Positions 39,035 through 48,966 are shown, counted from the stretch's first letter. The stretch: 64,000 nt of DNA from Celeribacter naphthalenivorans (GCF_020524585.1 NZ_JAIVLK010000006.1:186001-250000), one strand, 5' to 3'. The notes: generated by a model not told the origin, from the sequence alone. Made by a program: numbers and translations.

Positions 39035-39913
39035 TTAGAGCGAGCCGCCCAGATTCAGACCGTAGAGCGGGGAAACGTCGCTCACATAGTCTTCGACCTG
39101 ATCGATCACGCGCAGACGACGGGAACCGTTTTCCCATTTCAGAGCGACGGTGAAACCATCTTGATCGTTGTCATAGCCAAAGGACTCACCGTAGTTGGCT
39201 TCGAGAGAAACGGTGTCGGTGAAGTTGTAGGTGCCGCCGATGGTGGCGATGCCGTAATCCCCGAAATCCTCGTTCTCGGTCATCAGAGAGACGCCAAAGG
39301 TGAAGGTGTCGTTGAAGTCATAGGTGGAGGCGATGTAGGTTTGACCATCATCGAAATCGTCGCCCCATTCGCTGGCCAGATCGACGTCCCAGTTGGAGGC
39401 CTCGTAGGTGTAACCCAGGAGGTATTCATCTTCGTCGCCGGCAGCGGCGTCGATGTTGGAATAGCGGGCGTAGACCGTGGAGGCACCGAAGCCGTAGAAA
39501 CCGGCGAGGGTTGCGACATCTACGTCGCTGTCGTCCCAGGAACGATAGTCGACGGCGACACCGTAGTTGGCGGCTTGGTATTCGAGGCCGAGACCCAGAG
39601 CGGTATCGTCACCGTTATTGTCGGAGTCGTAATAGTCGACAGCACCGTAAACGGTCAGGCCGGGGATGATGGCGTAGCCGACGGTCAGGTCAAGTGCGCT
39701 CGCATCGTCGAAATCAGAGGTCACGTAACCAGCAGCGCCGGTGAAGGAGAAGTTGCCGGTCACATAGTCGAAAGCGCCGGTCAGAGCTTGCGCGTCGTTG
39801 CCGTCGATGTCGTAGTAGGTGCCTTCAACGGTGCTGTAGGTCAGACCGTTTGCGGAGGCTGCACCAGCGGCTGCCAAAAGAGCCAACGTGATTGCGGAAG
39901 TATGTTTCAGCAT
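39035..39913 (-). CDS. Outer membrane beta-barrel protein (porin-like) 2
   Basis: A 292-residue product with a signal peptide (residues 1-21, ending GAASAN) and a very acidic barrel of repeated strands, Asp-rich in the turns (DYYDSDNNGDDTALG, EWGDDFDDGQTYIAST). The C-terminus has a basic segment (SRRLRVIDQVEDYV) and ends NLGGSL, so it lacks the usual terminal Phe. It looks paralogous to the protein encoded at 37408-38334. Acidic turns fit a marine porin, but the solute is unknown. Confidence 0.82.
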   Translation of the reverse strand: MLKHTSAITLALLAAAGAASANGLTYSTVEGTYYDIDGNDAQALTGAFDYVTGNFSFTGAAGYVTSDFDDASALDLTVGYAIIPGLTVYGAVDYYDSDNNGDDTALGLGLEYQAANYGVAVDYRSWDDSDVDVATLAGFYGFGASTVYARYSNIDAAAGDEDEYLLGYTYEASNWDVDLASEWGDDFDDGQTYIASTYDFNDTFTFGVSLMTENEDFGDYGIATIGGTYNFTDTVSLEANYGESFGYDNDQDGFTVALKWENGSRRLRVIDQVEDYVSDVSPLYGLNLGGSL

Positions 39914-40052
39914 GGGGAGTTGCCTTTAATAAGTTGCTATAGCGCTGATCTAGATCCGCACATGAAAGAGTTAAAGTTGTGCGGTTTGAGAAAAATTATC
40001 GCGTTACTTTTTTGTCACAAAACTTTTTGTGATGCTCTGTGAGGTAAAGAAA

Positions 40053-40082
40053 AACCGGATGACGAAATTTCGCCATCCGGTT
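40053..40082. terminator. Terminator downstream of gyrA
   Basis: AACCGGATGACG (40053-40064) pairs with CGCCATCCGGTT (40071-40082), one G-T or mismatch pair, around AAATTT. Minus-strand reading ends in TTTTTC; the plus strand also has a T tract. Confidence 0.85.
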
Positions 40083-40131
40083 GATTTTTAAGCCTAAATT
40101 TAACCTCAGGCGATCACGAAATGAGGAGCGA

Positions 40132-42873
40132 TCAGCTCTCTGCCTCATCCTCATCTTCACTTTCCGCGATCCAAGCGACGGAAACGACCTCCTCGCCCTT
40201 GCCAGTGTTGAACACCTTCACACCACCCGCGCCACGCGAGCGGAAAGAGATGCCATCGACAGGGCAGCGGATCGACTGGCCTTTCGAGGTGGCGAGCATG
40301 ATCTGATCCTCCATGCCGACCGGGAAGCAGGCGACGATCGGACCGCCGCGCATGGTTTTCTCCATCGCGGTTACGCCCTGACCGCCACGGCCACGGACCG
40401 GGTAATCATGCGAGGAGGACAGCTTGCCGATGCCGCCCTTGGTGATGGTCACCAAAAGCTCCTCGGCGGCTTTCATCTCTTCGAACCGCTCCATGGAGAT
40501 CGAGCCTTCTGCGACCTCTTCGTCCTCATCCGACACCTCGGCCTCATCTGCGCCGACCTGTTGGCGACGCATTTTGAGATAGGCCTGACGCTCATAGCTT
40601 TCCGCGTCGAAGTGACGGATCACGGACATAGAGACGACCTCGTCGCCCTCATTCACAAGTTTGATGCCGCGCACACCGGTGGAAGAGCGCGAGTTGAACA
40701 CCCGCACATCCGGCACGGGGAAACGGATCGCGCGACCGCTGGACGTCACCAGCATCACGTCATCGTTTTCATCGCAAATCCGAGCGTTGATCAGGCGGGT
40801 GCCTTCGTCTTCGCCTTCGAATTTCATCGCGATCTTGCCGTTCGACTTCACATTGGTGAAATCCGACAGGCGGTTGCGGCGGACGGAGCCTTTCGAAGTG
40901 GCGAAAACGATCTGGAGATCGTCCCAATCCTTCTCGTCACGGTCCACGGGCAGGATCGCCGCGATGGACACGCCCTGCGGGATCGGCAGGATTTGCAAGA
41001 GCGGCTTGCCCTTCGCCGTCCGGCCGCCTTGGGGCAGGCGCCAAGTCTTCATCTTGTAGGCCATGCCATCGTCGGTGAAGACCAGAAGCTGGGTGTGGGT
41101 GTTCGCCACAAACAAGGTCGTGATCACATCCTCATCCTTGGTCGACATGCCCGACAGGCCTTTGCCGCCGCGTTTTTGCGCGCGGTAGTCGGCCAGAGGC
41201 GTACGTTTGGCCCAACCGGATTGAGTCACGGTCACCACCATGTCCTCTTTCTCGATCAGATCCTCGTCGTCCATATCGCCGGACCAGTCGACAATCTCGG
41301 TGCGACGCGGCACGGCGAATTGCGCTTTCACGTCGATCAGCTCGTTCGAGATGATCTCCATGATCCGCTCGCGGGAGGCGAGAATTTCGAGGAATTCCTT
41401 GATCTTGGCAGCCAACTCTTGCAGCTCGTCGGTGACTTCTTTGACACCGATTTGTGTGAGGCGTTGCAGACGCAGATCGAGGATCGCGCGGGCCTGAACT
41501 TCGGACAGGTTATAAGTGCCGTCCTCGTTGGCCTTGTGGTTCGGATCGTCGATGAGCAGGATGTAGGGCAGGATCTCCTGCGCCGGCCAGCGCCGCTCCA
41601 TCAATTTGATCCGCGCCTCGGAGGCATCGGCAGAGGAGCGAATGGTCGCGACCACTTCGTCCACGTTCGACACAGCCACGGCCAGACCACAGAGGATATG
41701 CGCCCGGTCACGTGCTTTGCGCAGCTCAAACGCCGTGCGGCGCGCCACCACTTCCTCGCGGAAGGTGATGAAATGCTCAAGGAAGTCGCGCAGCGTCAGC
41801 TGCTCCGGGCGACCGCCGTTCAAAGCCAGCATGTTGCAGCCGAAAGAGGTCTGAAGCGGCGTGAATCGGAAGAGTTGGTTCAGCACCACCTCAGCGGTCG
41901 CATCGCGTTTCAGCTCGACCACGACACGCACACCGTTGCGGTCGGATTCGTCTTGGATATGCGCGATACCCTCGACGCGTTTCTCGCGCACCAGCTCCGC
42001 GATCTTCTCGATCATCGTGGATTTGTTCACCTGATAGGGAATTTCCTCGACGATAATGGCGTAGCGATCCTTGCGGATTTCCTCGATCTTGGTCTTGGCG
42101 CGCATCACCACGGAGCCGCGGCTTTCCAGATAGGCTTTGCGAATGCCAGAGCGTCCAAGAATGGTCGCACCGGTCGGGAAGTCCGGCCCCGGGATGATTT
42201 CCATCAACCGCTCGGTCGACACGTCCGGGTTCTCAATGAGCGCCAGCGTCGCGTCCACGACCTCGCCCAAGTTGTGTGGCGGAATATTCGTCGCCATACC
42301 GACCGCGATCCCGCCCGCGCCGTTGACCAGCATGTTCGGGAATTTCGCAGGCAGAACAGTGGGTTCGCGTTCCTTGCCGTCGTAGTTGTCCTGGAAATCG
42401 ACGGTGTCCTTGTCGAGATCGTCCAGAAGCGCGCGCGCCGCCTTGGCCAGACGCGATTCCGTATAACGCATGGCCGCAGGCGGATCGCCATCCATCGAGC
42501 CAAAGTTGCCCTGACCGTCGATCAGCATCAAAGACATCGAAAACGGCTGCGCCATCCGCACAAGCGCGTCATAGATCGCGCTATCGCCATGCGGGTGATA
42601 GCTGCCCATCACATCGCCCACGGATTTCGCGGATTTGCGGTAGGGTTTGTCGTGGGTGTAGCCGCCTTCTTGCATCGCAAAGAGAATGCGGCGGTGCACC
42701 GGCTTGAGCCCGTCGCGCAGATCGGGGATCGCGCGGGACACGATCACGGACATCGCGTAATCGAGGTAGGAGGTTTTCATCTCCTGTGTGATGGAGATTT
42801 TCGGCCCATCCCAAGCCATCGGTTGGCGCGGGTTTTCTTGTTCGTTTTCAGGGGTTTCGGGTGTATCGCTCAC
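40132..42873 (-). CDS. gyrA: DNA gyrase subunit A
   Basis: Breakage-reunion subunit of gyrase, which introduces negative supercoils. The 913-residue product has the catalytic Tyr in [10 protein letters not shown] (about residue 137), the quinolone-determining segment [15 protein letters not shown] with Ser98 and Asp102, both the sensitive-type residues, and the GyrA box QKRGGKG in the C-terminal beta-pinwheel. The tail is acidic ([10 protein letters not shown]). Full length, with its own terminator. It is divergent from usg. Confidence 0.98.
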   Translation of the reverse strand: MSDTPETPENEQENPRQPMAWDGPKISITQEMKTSYLDYAMSVIVSRAIPDLRDGLKPVHRRILFAMQEGGYTHDKPYRKSAKSVGDVMGSYHPHGDSAIYDALVRMAQPFSMSLMLIDGQGNFGSMDGDPPAAMRYTESRLAKAARALLDDLDKDTVDFQDNYDGKEREPTVLPAKFPNMLVNGAGGIAVGMATNIPPHNLGEVVDATLALIENPDVSTERLMEIIPGPDFPTGATILGRSGIRKAYLESRGSVVMRAKTKIEEIRKDRYAIIVEEIPYQVNKSTMIEKIAELVREKRVEGIAHIQDESDRNGVRVVVELKRDATAEVVLNQLFRFTPLQTSFGCNMLALNGGRPEQLTLRDFLEHFITFREEVVARRTAFELRKARDRAHILCGLAVAVSNVDEVVATIRSSADASEARIKLMERRWPAQEILPYILLIDDPNHKANEDGTYNLSEVQARAILDLRLQRLTQIGVKEVTDELQELAAKIKEFLEILASRERIMEIISNELIDVKAQFAVPRRTEIVDWSGDMDDEDLIEKEDMVVTVTQSGWAKRTPLADYRAQKRGGKGLSGMSTKDEDVITTLFVANTHTQLLVFTDDGMAYKMKTWRLPQGGRTAKGKPLLQILPIPQGVSIAAILPVDRDEKDWDDLQIVFATSKGSVRRNRLSDFTNVKSNGKIAMKFEGEDEGTRLINARICDENDDVMLVTSSGRAIRFPVPDVRVFNSRSSTGVRGIKLVNEGDEVVSMSVIRHFDAESYERQAYLKMRRQQVGADEAEVSDEDEEVAEGSISMERFEEMKAAEELLVTITKGGIGKLSSSHDYPVRGRGGQGVTAMEKTMRGGPIVACFPVGMEDQIMLATSKGQSIRCPVDGISFRSRGAGGVKVFNTGKGEEVVSVAWIAESEDEDEAES

Positions 42874-42936
42874 GTTGTCCGCCTGTTGTCTTTCATGTGA
42901 CGGGGAAGCCCCCCGTATCTCGTTGTGTCACACTCT

Positions 42937-42957
42937 ACCCCATACCGGATATGGGGT
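42937..42957. promoter_or_regulatory. 8-bp inverted repeat between gyrA and usg
   Basis: ACCCCATA (42937-42944) and TATGGGGT (42950-42957) form a perfect dyad with a 5-nt spacer, 64 bases upstream of the gyrA start. Size and place fit an operator; the protein is unknown. Confidence 0.4.
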
Positions 42958-43105
42958 GCAATGGCGGATACTCTCGCGCGGTGGCAGCCAGCGGACAAGA
43001 GTGACAACATACTGTTTTTATTGACAGTTAACCAATCTGTGGCAGGATTTTTATGGGAGGCGCAAAAAAGGCCGAAAAACGGCCCCACCAACAGGAGACA
43101 TGCAC

Positions 43106-43393
43106 ATGACACACACCACGTCGCAGGACATGAGCGAAATGGAGATGATGCTCTCGGGTTACGGGCTCACACTTGCGGAATTCACCTATCGAATGCCGGA
43201 TCACCAAAGTGTGCTGAACACGTTTTCATGGCAACTGTTCGATCTGGCCCCGGATTACCCGAAGCTCTTTAAATTCATCGAATTCTGGCAGGAGAACATC
43301 GAAGGTCCGCTGCACCATGTCCGATTCACCCACCGCAAACTGATCGCGCCGGGTGAATGGCGCAATTGCGTGGGCGAATTTACGGTGCATTGA
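43106..43393 (+). CDS. usg: Usg family protein
   Basis: A 95-residue protein of the Usg family, first described beside trp genes in alphaproteobacteria. Segments are LSGYGLTLAEFTYRMPDHQS, WQLFDLAPDYPKLFKFIEFW, and GPLHHVRFTHRKLIAPGEW. ATG 43106 follows GGAG at 8 bases; ATG 43100 lies too close to it. A TTGACA -35-like element is at 43021-43026. Biochemical function is unknown, and no trp gene is here. Confidence 0.85.
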   Translation: MTHTTSQDMSEMEMMLSGYGLTLAEFTYRMPDHQSVLNTFSWQLFDLAPDYPKLFKFIEFWQENIEGPLHHVRFTHRKLIAPGEWRNCVGEFTVH

Positions 43394-43399
43394 GAAGAG

Positions 43400-43585
43400 T
43401 TAAAACCGCTTCAACAGCTTTTTGAGCGGCGTTGTCGCATCGCCCGTTTGGCTGTCTTGCGACACTTTTTTAAAGCGTTGGCGCAGCGCCTCCGCGCGGG
43501 TGTCTGCCAATGTGCCGCCAACCCGCTTGCGCGCGCGGCGCGCGGTGGGAAAGGGGATGACGGATTTGATTTTACGCTGTGTCAT
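43400..43585 (-). CDS. Small basic protein of unknown function
   Basis: 61 codons from ATG 43585 (another ATG two codons earlier). Strongly basic: TQRKIKSVIPFPTARRARKR at the start and TPLKKLLKRF at the end. Codon use is typical of the genome, but no clear ribosome-binding site is visible. It fits in the gap between usg (convergent) and dsbB. Possibly nucleic acid-binding; otherwise unknown. Confidence 0.45.
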   Translation of the reverse strand: MTQRKIKSVIPFPTARRARKRVGGTLADTRAEALRQRFKKVSQDSQTGDATTPLKKLLKRF

Positions 43586-43627
43586 GAACAAAAGATGGGG
43601 TGGATTTTCCCAAATCTCAAGCCTGTC

Positions 43628-44131
43628 TCACATCTGTTTTGCAGCTTTTCTCCAGGCGATGAACCAAAGTGCTGCAAAAACCAGCGAAAACACGAAGTTC
43701 CAGCCCGCCATGGTGATGCCAAGACCCCAGGTGTCCCAAACGATCTGATCGCAAAGCACCAAGCCCGGATCGCCTGCGCCACCGGGCAAAAGATCCATGC
43801 CGGACAGGCCAGACAGCGCGTCACCGGAGCCGGTGCAAGACGTAGGACCCGGCCACCATTTTTGCTCGACGCCCGCGTGGTAAAGGCCGAGGCCTGCGGA
43901 GACCAGCATGGTGAGCATCCCCAAAAGCGTCAGAACCCTGAGCCGCACCACCGCAAACAGAACCCCGATCGCAATGGCGATGGCATGGGGCCAGCGCTGC
44001 CATATGCACATGGGGCAGGGCGCAAAGCCAAAGGCCTGAAACACGAAGGCGCCCGAGAGGATCGCCAAGGACCCGACAGAGGCGGCGAGGGCAGGTTGGA
44101 GCGCGGCAAAATCGGAGGAATCTTTGGTCAT
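43628..44131 (-). CDS. dsbB: Disulfide bond formation protein B
   Basis: Inner membrane enzyme that reoxidises DsbA and passes electrons to quinone. The 167-residue product has four spans, the first Cys pair in FAPCPMCIWQRW and the second pair in PTSCTGSGDA and LVLCDQIVW. ATG 44131 overlaps the stop of the DedA-like gene by four bases, so they form an operon. No dsbA is adjacent. Confidence 0.9.
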   Translation of the reverse strand: MTKDSSDFAALQPALAASVGSLAILSGAFVFQAFGFAPCPMCIWQRWPHAIAIAIGVLFAVVRLRVLTLLGMLTMLVSAGLGLYHAGVEQKWWPGPTSCTGSGDALSGLSGMDLLPGGAGDPGLVLCDQIVWDTWGLGITMAGWNFVFSLVFAALWFIAWRKAAKQM

Positions 44132-44706
44132 AGGTATTTCACGGCATAGAAGCCGCCCAGGAAGATGACGATGAGAAGGGTGAAGACGAGGCCGAGACGG
44201 CGCTCGATAAAGTCGCGGATCGGGTCGCCGAATTTCCACAAAAGCGCCGCGACAACAAAGAACCGAAGCGCGCGTGCGGTGATCGAGGCGACGATGAAGA
44301 CCGGCAAAGACAGGCCCGTGGTGCCCGACAAGATGGTGATCACCTTATAGGGGAAGGGCGTCACCCCCGCGATCAACACGGCCCAGGCGCCATATTCGTT
44401 ATATTTCACGGCGAAGTCGTCGAAATAGGCATCTTTGCCATAGAATTCCAACACCGGGCGGCCCAGCGTTTCAAAGGCACTTGCGCCGATCCAATAACCC
44501 AACATGCCGCCCAAAACAGAGGCCACGGTGGCGATACCCGCGATTTTGAAGGCCTCGCGCGGGCGGGCGACGATCAGCGGGATCATCAGGATGTCGGGCG
44601 GGATCGGAAAGACGGAGCTTTCGATAAAGGCCACCAGAGCCAGCGCCCAAAGCGCATGCGGGCTTTCGGCCAGGGACATGGTCCAGTTGTAAAGCCGTCT
44701 GATCAT
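44128..44706 (-). CDS. DedA/YqaA-type membrane protein
   Basis: A 192-residue polytopic protein of the SNARE-associated (DedA) superfamily. It shows FIESSVFPIPPDILMIPLIV, GGMLGYWIGASAFE, and the reentrant-like GVTPFPYKVITILSG. YqaA-type proteins may act in lipid flipping or membrane homeostasis; the exact substrate is unknown. ATG 44706 gives the family start. Coupled to dsbB. Confidence 0.87.
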   Translation of the reverse strand: MIRRLYNWTMSLAESPHALWALALVAFIESSVFPIPPDILMIPLIVARPREAFKIAGIATVASVLGGMLGYWIGASAFETLGRPVLEFYGKDAYFDDFAVKYNEYGAWAVLIAGVTPFPYKVITILSGTTGLSLPVFIVASITARALRFFVVAALLWKFGDPIRDFIERRLGLVFTLLIVIFLGGFYAVKYL

Positions 44707-44862
44707 CGCTGTCCCTATGTGCTGACGCGTCTTTGGCTCTTTAGGCCCCATTCCTGTCGCGGGGTCAAGCATACCCCGGGTCGGACGTGGCGCTTTGACC
44801 TTGTCCCGTCGGTTCCTGACGATATTGTGAGCACAGGTTTATTTTGGAATGGGGTGGTTGCG

Positions 44863-45726
44863 ATGAAATGGCAAGGGCGGCGCGGCTCGCGCAATATCGA
44901 GGATCGGCGGCGCGCTGGTGGCGGTGTGAGAGGCGGCAAGGCCGTCGGCGGTGTCGGCGGCGTCGGGCTTTTGGCCATTGTCGTGATCGGCTATTTCCTC
45001 GGTATCGATGTGACACCTTTGCTCGAACGCGCGGGGGATATCTCCAGCTCCTCGCAAACGGTTGAAATCACACAGGCCGATGAGCAGGCGGCGCAATTCG
45101 TCTCCGTCACCTTGGCGGACACCGAAGAGATCTGGACCGACGTGTTCGACACCCAATTGGGCGGCGAATATATCCCGCCCATTCTCGTGCTCTATAAAGG
45201 TGTGACGCAAAGCCCCTGTGGTTCGGCCTCGGGGGCCACTGGGCCGTTCTATTGTCCCGGCGATCAAAAGGTCTATCTCGACACCGCGTTTTTCACCACC
45301 ATGTCCCGGCAGTTGGGCGCAGGCGGCGATTTCGCGCAGGCCTATGTCGTGGCCCATGAGGTCGCACACCATGTGCAAAACGAGTTGGGCATCCTCGGTC
45401 AAGCCAACGCCTATCGCGCCAAGGCCTCTCAGGCCGAAAGCAACGCCGTCTCCGTGATGATCGAGCTTCAGGCCGATTGCTTTTCTGGCATCTGGGCGAA
45501 AATGGCCGATGAGAAATTCGGTTCCGTCGAGCATGGCGATATTCGCGAGGCTCTGAACGCGGCGAAACAGATCGGCGACGACACATTGCAAAAGAACGCC
45601 GGTCGCGTACCGCAGCCGCACACCTTTACCCATGGCTCCGCCGAGCAGCGCCAACGCTGGTTTGCGACAGGGTATAAGACGGGATCCGTCGAGGCCTGCG
45701 ACACGTTTTCCGCCGACAGGCTTTAA
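44863..45726 (+). CDS. YpfJ-type neutral zinc metallopeptidase
   Basis: A 287-residue membrane-anchored protein. Residues 1-30 are basic and Gly-rich, one span follows (about residues 33-48, VGLLAIVVIGYFLG), and the rest is periplasmic. The zinc motif HEVAHH is at residues 165-170, with the downstream ELQADCFSGIWA helix giving the third ligand. Two Cys in SPCGSASG and FYCPGD may pair. The family is conserved but its natural substrates are unknown. Confidence 0.9.
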   Translation: MKWQGRRGSRNIEDRRRAGGGVRGGKAVGGVGGVGLLAIVVIGYFLGIDVTPLLERAGDISSSSQTVEITQADEQAAQFVSVTLADTEEIWTDVFDTQLGGEYIPPILVLYKGVTQSPCGSASGATGPFYCPGDQKVYLDTAFFTTMSRQLGAGGDFAQAYVVAHEVAHHVQNELGILGQANAYRAKASQAESNAVSVMIELQADCFSGIWAKMADEKFGSVEHGDIREALNAAKQIGDDTLQKNAGRVPQPHTFTHGSAEQRQRWFATGYKTGSVEACDTFSADRL

Positions 45727-45867
45727 GTCGGCAGACGCGCACAGGGGTAACGCAGGGGGAAGCGCGTGGGAGAAGCGCGGATTTTTTCAAAAACCGTGAC
45801 GATCCCTCTGGACGTCGCCCGCGCGCTTCGCTAAACGCCTTGTACTGCGCAGCTTTTGCGGCGCTCT

Positions 45868-45954
45868 GCCCGTGTGGTGGAATTGGTAGACACAGGGGAT
45901 TCAAAATCCCCCGGCTTTGCGGCCTTGCCGGTTCGAGTCCGGCCACGGGTACCA
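45868..45954 (+). tRNA. tRNA-Leu (anticodon CAA)
   Basis: 87 nt with encoded CCA. Acceptor GCCCGTG pairs with CACGGGT, the anticodon stem is GGGGA/TCCCC with loop TTCAAAA, there is a long variable arm (GGCTTTGCGGCC) typical of class II tRNAs, and the T-arm is GCCGG-TTCGAGT-CCGGC. Decayed insertion sequences follow directly downstream. Confidence 0.96.
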
Positions 45955-46244
45955 ATTAAATCAAGGAGCTATCCACCAAGCTCCTGATCTGTGAAGGGTG
46001 TGTGTGAAAGTTGCTCACACACCTTACTCACACTTTCCCGTTTCATTTCCCGTCTGTTCTGCTTGATGATTTTCTTGGGGGTTGAGTTGAGGGCGGGGAG
46101 CGGACATTCGCTGCGCCTTGAATAAACGGCAGCAGTGTGCAGATTGCGGACGCGCACTGAGCGAAACGCGCAAAGCCTGTAGATATGCCATTACTCGCAG
46201 GATATTTTCTTGTACCTCCCGGATTTAGGAAACGGAAGATGTCC

Positions 46245-46555
46245 ATGACCAAAGATCAACGCGAAATCCAACGTAAATTTCGGATAATTCGATCCGCGGA
46301 AGAGATCGGCGGGTCAAACTCTTACCGATGACGCCAAGCCTAGGCTGTACACCGCGAAGCTGGCCTAATCAATGGCGCCACCGATCCCAAATGGCACGCC
46401 AACAGGACGTCGCCTGAGCGCGAGGAAAAGGTTCTCTATTGACGCCGCAAATATCATCTGGGGCCCATACGGATCGTTTGGTAGATGGAGCGTTACCATA
46501 ACGTTAAGAGGTCTGACGTGACGGTTTCCCTCATTTTGCGCCGTCATCGACTGTA
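46245..46555 (+). pseudogene. Decayed IS481-like DDE transposase fragment
   Basis: The plus strand reads MTKDQREIQRKFRIIRSAEE from 46245, then a stop. After a short deletion it resumes in another frame as GEAGLINGATDPKWHANRTS, KVLY, stop, RRKYHLGPIRIVW, stop, MERYHNV. These match, in order, the N-terminal helix-turn-helix part of IS481-type transposases. At least three stops and a deletion show it is dead; the catalytic core is missing. It abuts the opposing IS5-like remnant. Confidence 0.7.
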
Positions 46556-46905
46556 ACCGTCTCGATCTCTTCGCCGGTAGGGATCTGCATCAGCAGTTCC
46601 GGCAGGATCGGGCTGTCACCATGCCTGCTGGAAGTGAATTCGGTCGTGCGGATATCTCCAGTGGTTCTGTCCATCGCAAGATGCACCTTGTGCCAGTCAC
46701 GTTGGCGCGTCGTGCCATGTTTACGGGCGAGACATTCGCCCGGTGCCACGAAAGCAGATGCCGGTGCTGTCGATCAGCAGTTTCAGCGGCGCACCAGAGC
46801 GCCGAAACGGGATATGCACCGAGATACACGCCTGACGCCGACACAATGTCGAATAGTCGAGCTCGGATCGAAGCAGAAGCAAAACGATCCTCGCAGCTTC
46901 TCAAT
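46540..46905 (-). pseudogene. Decayed IS5-family transposase fragment
   Basis: The minus strand reads LDYSTLCRRQACISVHIPFR then LKLLIDSTGICFRGTG, followed after a frameshift by ECLARKHGTTRQRDWHKVHL, AMDRTTGDIRTTEFTSSRHG and TGEEIETVTVDDGA. This is the middle of an IS5-type DDE transposase, broken by one frameshift and cut at both ends (the C-terminal half is missing after DDGA at about 46543). It separates the 449-aa gene from the other remnant. Confidence 0.75.
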
Positions 46906-48250
46906 GAAAGTGACGTTGTACGCGGGCGTTTGCCTCATCATGCACACGCCAGAGCCACAGCATCAACATTACGCCAACGAAACATATTACGATCGGGAAA
47001 TACGGCCAAATCACCGATTCTGCGCGCTTCAATTTATCGTATCTTACGCGGAATTCCGCGACCTGCTCGGTCGTGGCAATCTGGATTTTGTTGGCATATC
47101 TGAAGAAGGCGAGCTGCTGAAATCTCGCGTGGCTCTCGGGCGCAACAAACTGGGCGTCGAGCGGCACGCAGTCAGCGCTGAAATACCAATCCCTGCCGAG
47201 AAGAGCGACTGTGTCGTTCCATTTCCTGTCAGTACGAAACATGGGGACTTCGGACCAATTTCTGTCGAGATAGGACGCGATCGCACGGCAATATTGCAAA
47301 GTCTGGAAGTCCATGCTGGCCTCTGACGTAGATATTCCGCACACGATGGGGGCCGGATCAGGATGGAGGCCCCTCATGCCGCAGCCCTCGAACATTGATA
47401 CCGGCAATTCGCCTTGGATATCAAAAATCTCTTTGATCTCGTAATTCAGAGATTTCAGATAGTCCTTATAGACGACGATAAAGGCGCCGCTGAAGAGCAC
47501 CCCAAGTCCCAGCAAATAAACGCCGTTGGCCGCCAGTTTAAAGACGCGGGAATGGGCTCGCAAAATGGGCAGCCGTGCTTTGACGTCTGCGGTGACGGAA
47601 TAGTCTCCCAATCGCACGATATGGCTGCCGAAATCCGTGATGACAGCATCGGCTCGCGAAAGCATATCGCCGGTATTCTTGTGGGCTGTCTTCTGCCAGT
47701 AGATAGCGTCCGTCGCACCCGGAATGTAGGCGATTTCGAAATCTTGCTTGCTTTCCGCGCGCTCAACATCCTCGCGAAAAGACTTCATCCAATGGTCTGG
47801 CAGATCGACATAAATCGGGTGTCCGTAGAATGTATATATATCGTTGTTCAGGGACCAGTGCAGATGCTGCATTGCAAGAGTGTCGGATACGCCAAAAACC
47901 TCAATCTCGTCGGGGACCCGCAGAATCGGCCTGACTTTCAGAAATTGTGGGAATACCTGCCTCAGCCAGAGGCCGGTTACAAAAATCATAAATGCGGCGA
48001 TCGAGCCCATGAACAAGCGAAGCCCCAGATCCTGGCTATCGTCTAGCGAAATACCCACCAGGAGCCCGACGGGGGCCACAAAGGCAACAGTAAGAACCAC
48101 CTGATAAAACCAGAACATCGCATAGCTTAGCAGCCTGATCCGGTTGAAACGGCGCAGATAAACGACTTCCTCCAACGTTGCCAGCCTGTGAGTGGTGGCA
48201 ACCTTGCGCAAGAGCTGTTCGACGGGTTGATCGGGCGTGATGACGGGCAT
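46901..48250 (-). CDS. Orphan membrane protein, 449 residues
   Basis: Not recognised. Hydrophobic spans appear near residues 40-65 (LLSYAMFWFYQVVLTVAFVA), 80-98, 250-270 (GVYLLGLGVLFSGAFIVV) and 412-432 (IWPYFPIVICFVGVMLMLWL), leaving two large soluble parts between them. These include HWSLNNDIYTFYGHPIYVDL and EGCGMRGLHPDPAPIVCGIS. Several Cys occur in the second soluble part. The stop lies at the edge of the IS5 remnant, so the C-terminus may have been altered by the insertion. Base and codon use are less GC-biased than in the neighbours, consistent with transfer. Confidence 0.72.
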   Translation of the reverse strand: MPVITPDQPVEQLLRKVATTHRLATLEEVVYLRRFNRIRLLSYAMFWFYQVVLTVAFVAPVGLLVGISLDDSQDLGLRLFMGSIAAFMIFVTGLWLRQVFPQFLKVRPILRVPDEIEVFGVSDTLAMQHLHWSLNNDIYTFYGHPIYVDLPDHWMKSFREDVERAESKQDFEIAYIPGATDAIYWQKTAHKNTGDMLSRADAVITDFGSHIVRLGDYSVTADVKARLPILRAHSRVFKLAANGVYLLGLGVLFSGAFIVVYKDYLKSLNYEIKEIFDIQGELPVSMFEGCGMRGLHPDPAPIVCGISTSEASMDFQTLQYCRAIASYLDRNWSEVPMFRTDRKWNDTVALLGRDWYFSADCVPLDAQFVAPESHARFQQLAFFRYANKIQIATTEQVAEFRVRYDKLKRAESVIWPYFPIVICFVGVMLMLWLWRVHDEANARVQRHFH

Positions 48251-48966
48251 AATTGGGGGAAATGAATGAGACTAGAAATGAATTGATATCTTTCGTCCTA
48301 AGGCAGGGCTGATCAGAATTCAACTTTGGGCATTGGTGTCAAATGGCTCTGATGCTGGTCGCGGCGAGGATCAGTTAATGCGAAGGAACAAAGGCCTTCG
48401 ATGCATGAGTACGCAAACCAGATCATTATCTTGAGCGCCTTCTGTTGCGCTCGACCGGACAACAAAGGGCTGATGGGGGCCTGTGCCGCCATCCTGTCTG
48501 AAAACGACTAAAAATGTGCGAGCGCAAACGGTTAAAGTCTCGATTCGGCTCAGCAATTTAGATTGTTCGTAAAACTTCCAAAATTTGCCCGAAAAGCCCC
48601 GATTGGTTCCACCTCACAGGGAGTGCCTTCATTTTGCCACATTTTAGGACGGTTCCTTAAGGCGCGCGCGGCGGAAACTTAACCCATGGTAAACAGCCAC
48701 TCTAATGACCCTCAAAAGAGACATTAAGGTTTTGTTATTAATGTATTTTTTGTTAAAATAATGACGCTGAAAATTGCCCTGAAAGCTGTAAGATCACAGT
48801 ATTTTCCTGTGATGAAGGACACTTCATTGCCATATTTGATCACAATCCCGCCTTTTTTCCTGTTGTTTGGTCGCAATTTTGACTTATCCAGTAGGAGCCC
48901 ACTGGGGGGCATTTAAAAGGCCACGGGGGCGGCCGCGTGAATCGAGTTCCGGGAAGGAGCCGACTT
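48251..48966. other. Gene-free AT-rich region
   Basis: About 716 bases without a credible gene; the 48.72-48.87 kb part is very AT-rich. It contains TTAA-N7-TAAA at 48679-48693 (one mismatch to a CtrA box) and a 7-bp dyad ATCACAG (48793-48799) / CTGTGAT (48807-48813). It may be a regulatory region or decayed island DNA. Confidence 0.5.

Noticed and set aside
40081-42900. A 939-codon open frame on the plus strand
   Set aside because: It lies antisense to gyrA, whose codon pattern leaves the opposite frame open; the translated sequence is His/Arg-rich and matches no family.
48919-48927. GGCCACGGG repeat of the tRNA-Leu 3' end as a possible att site
   Set aside because: Only nine bases match and the match stops before the CCA end; too short to claim an island boundary, and no integrase gene is present.
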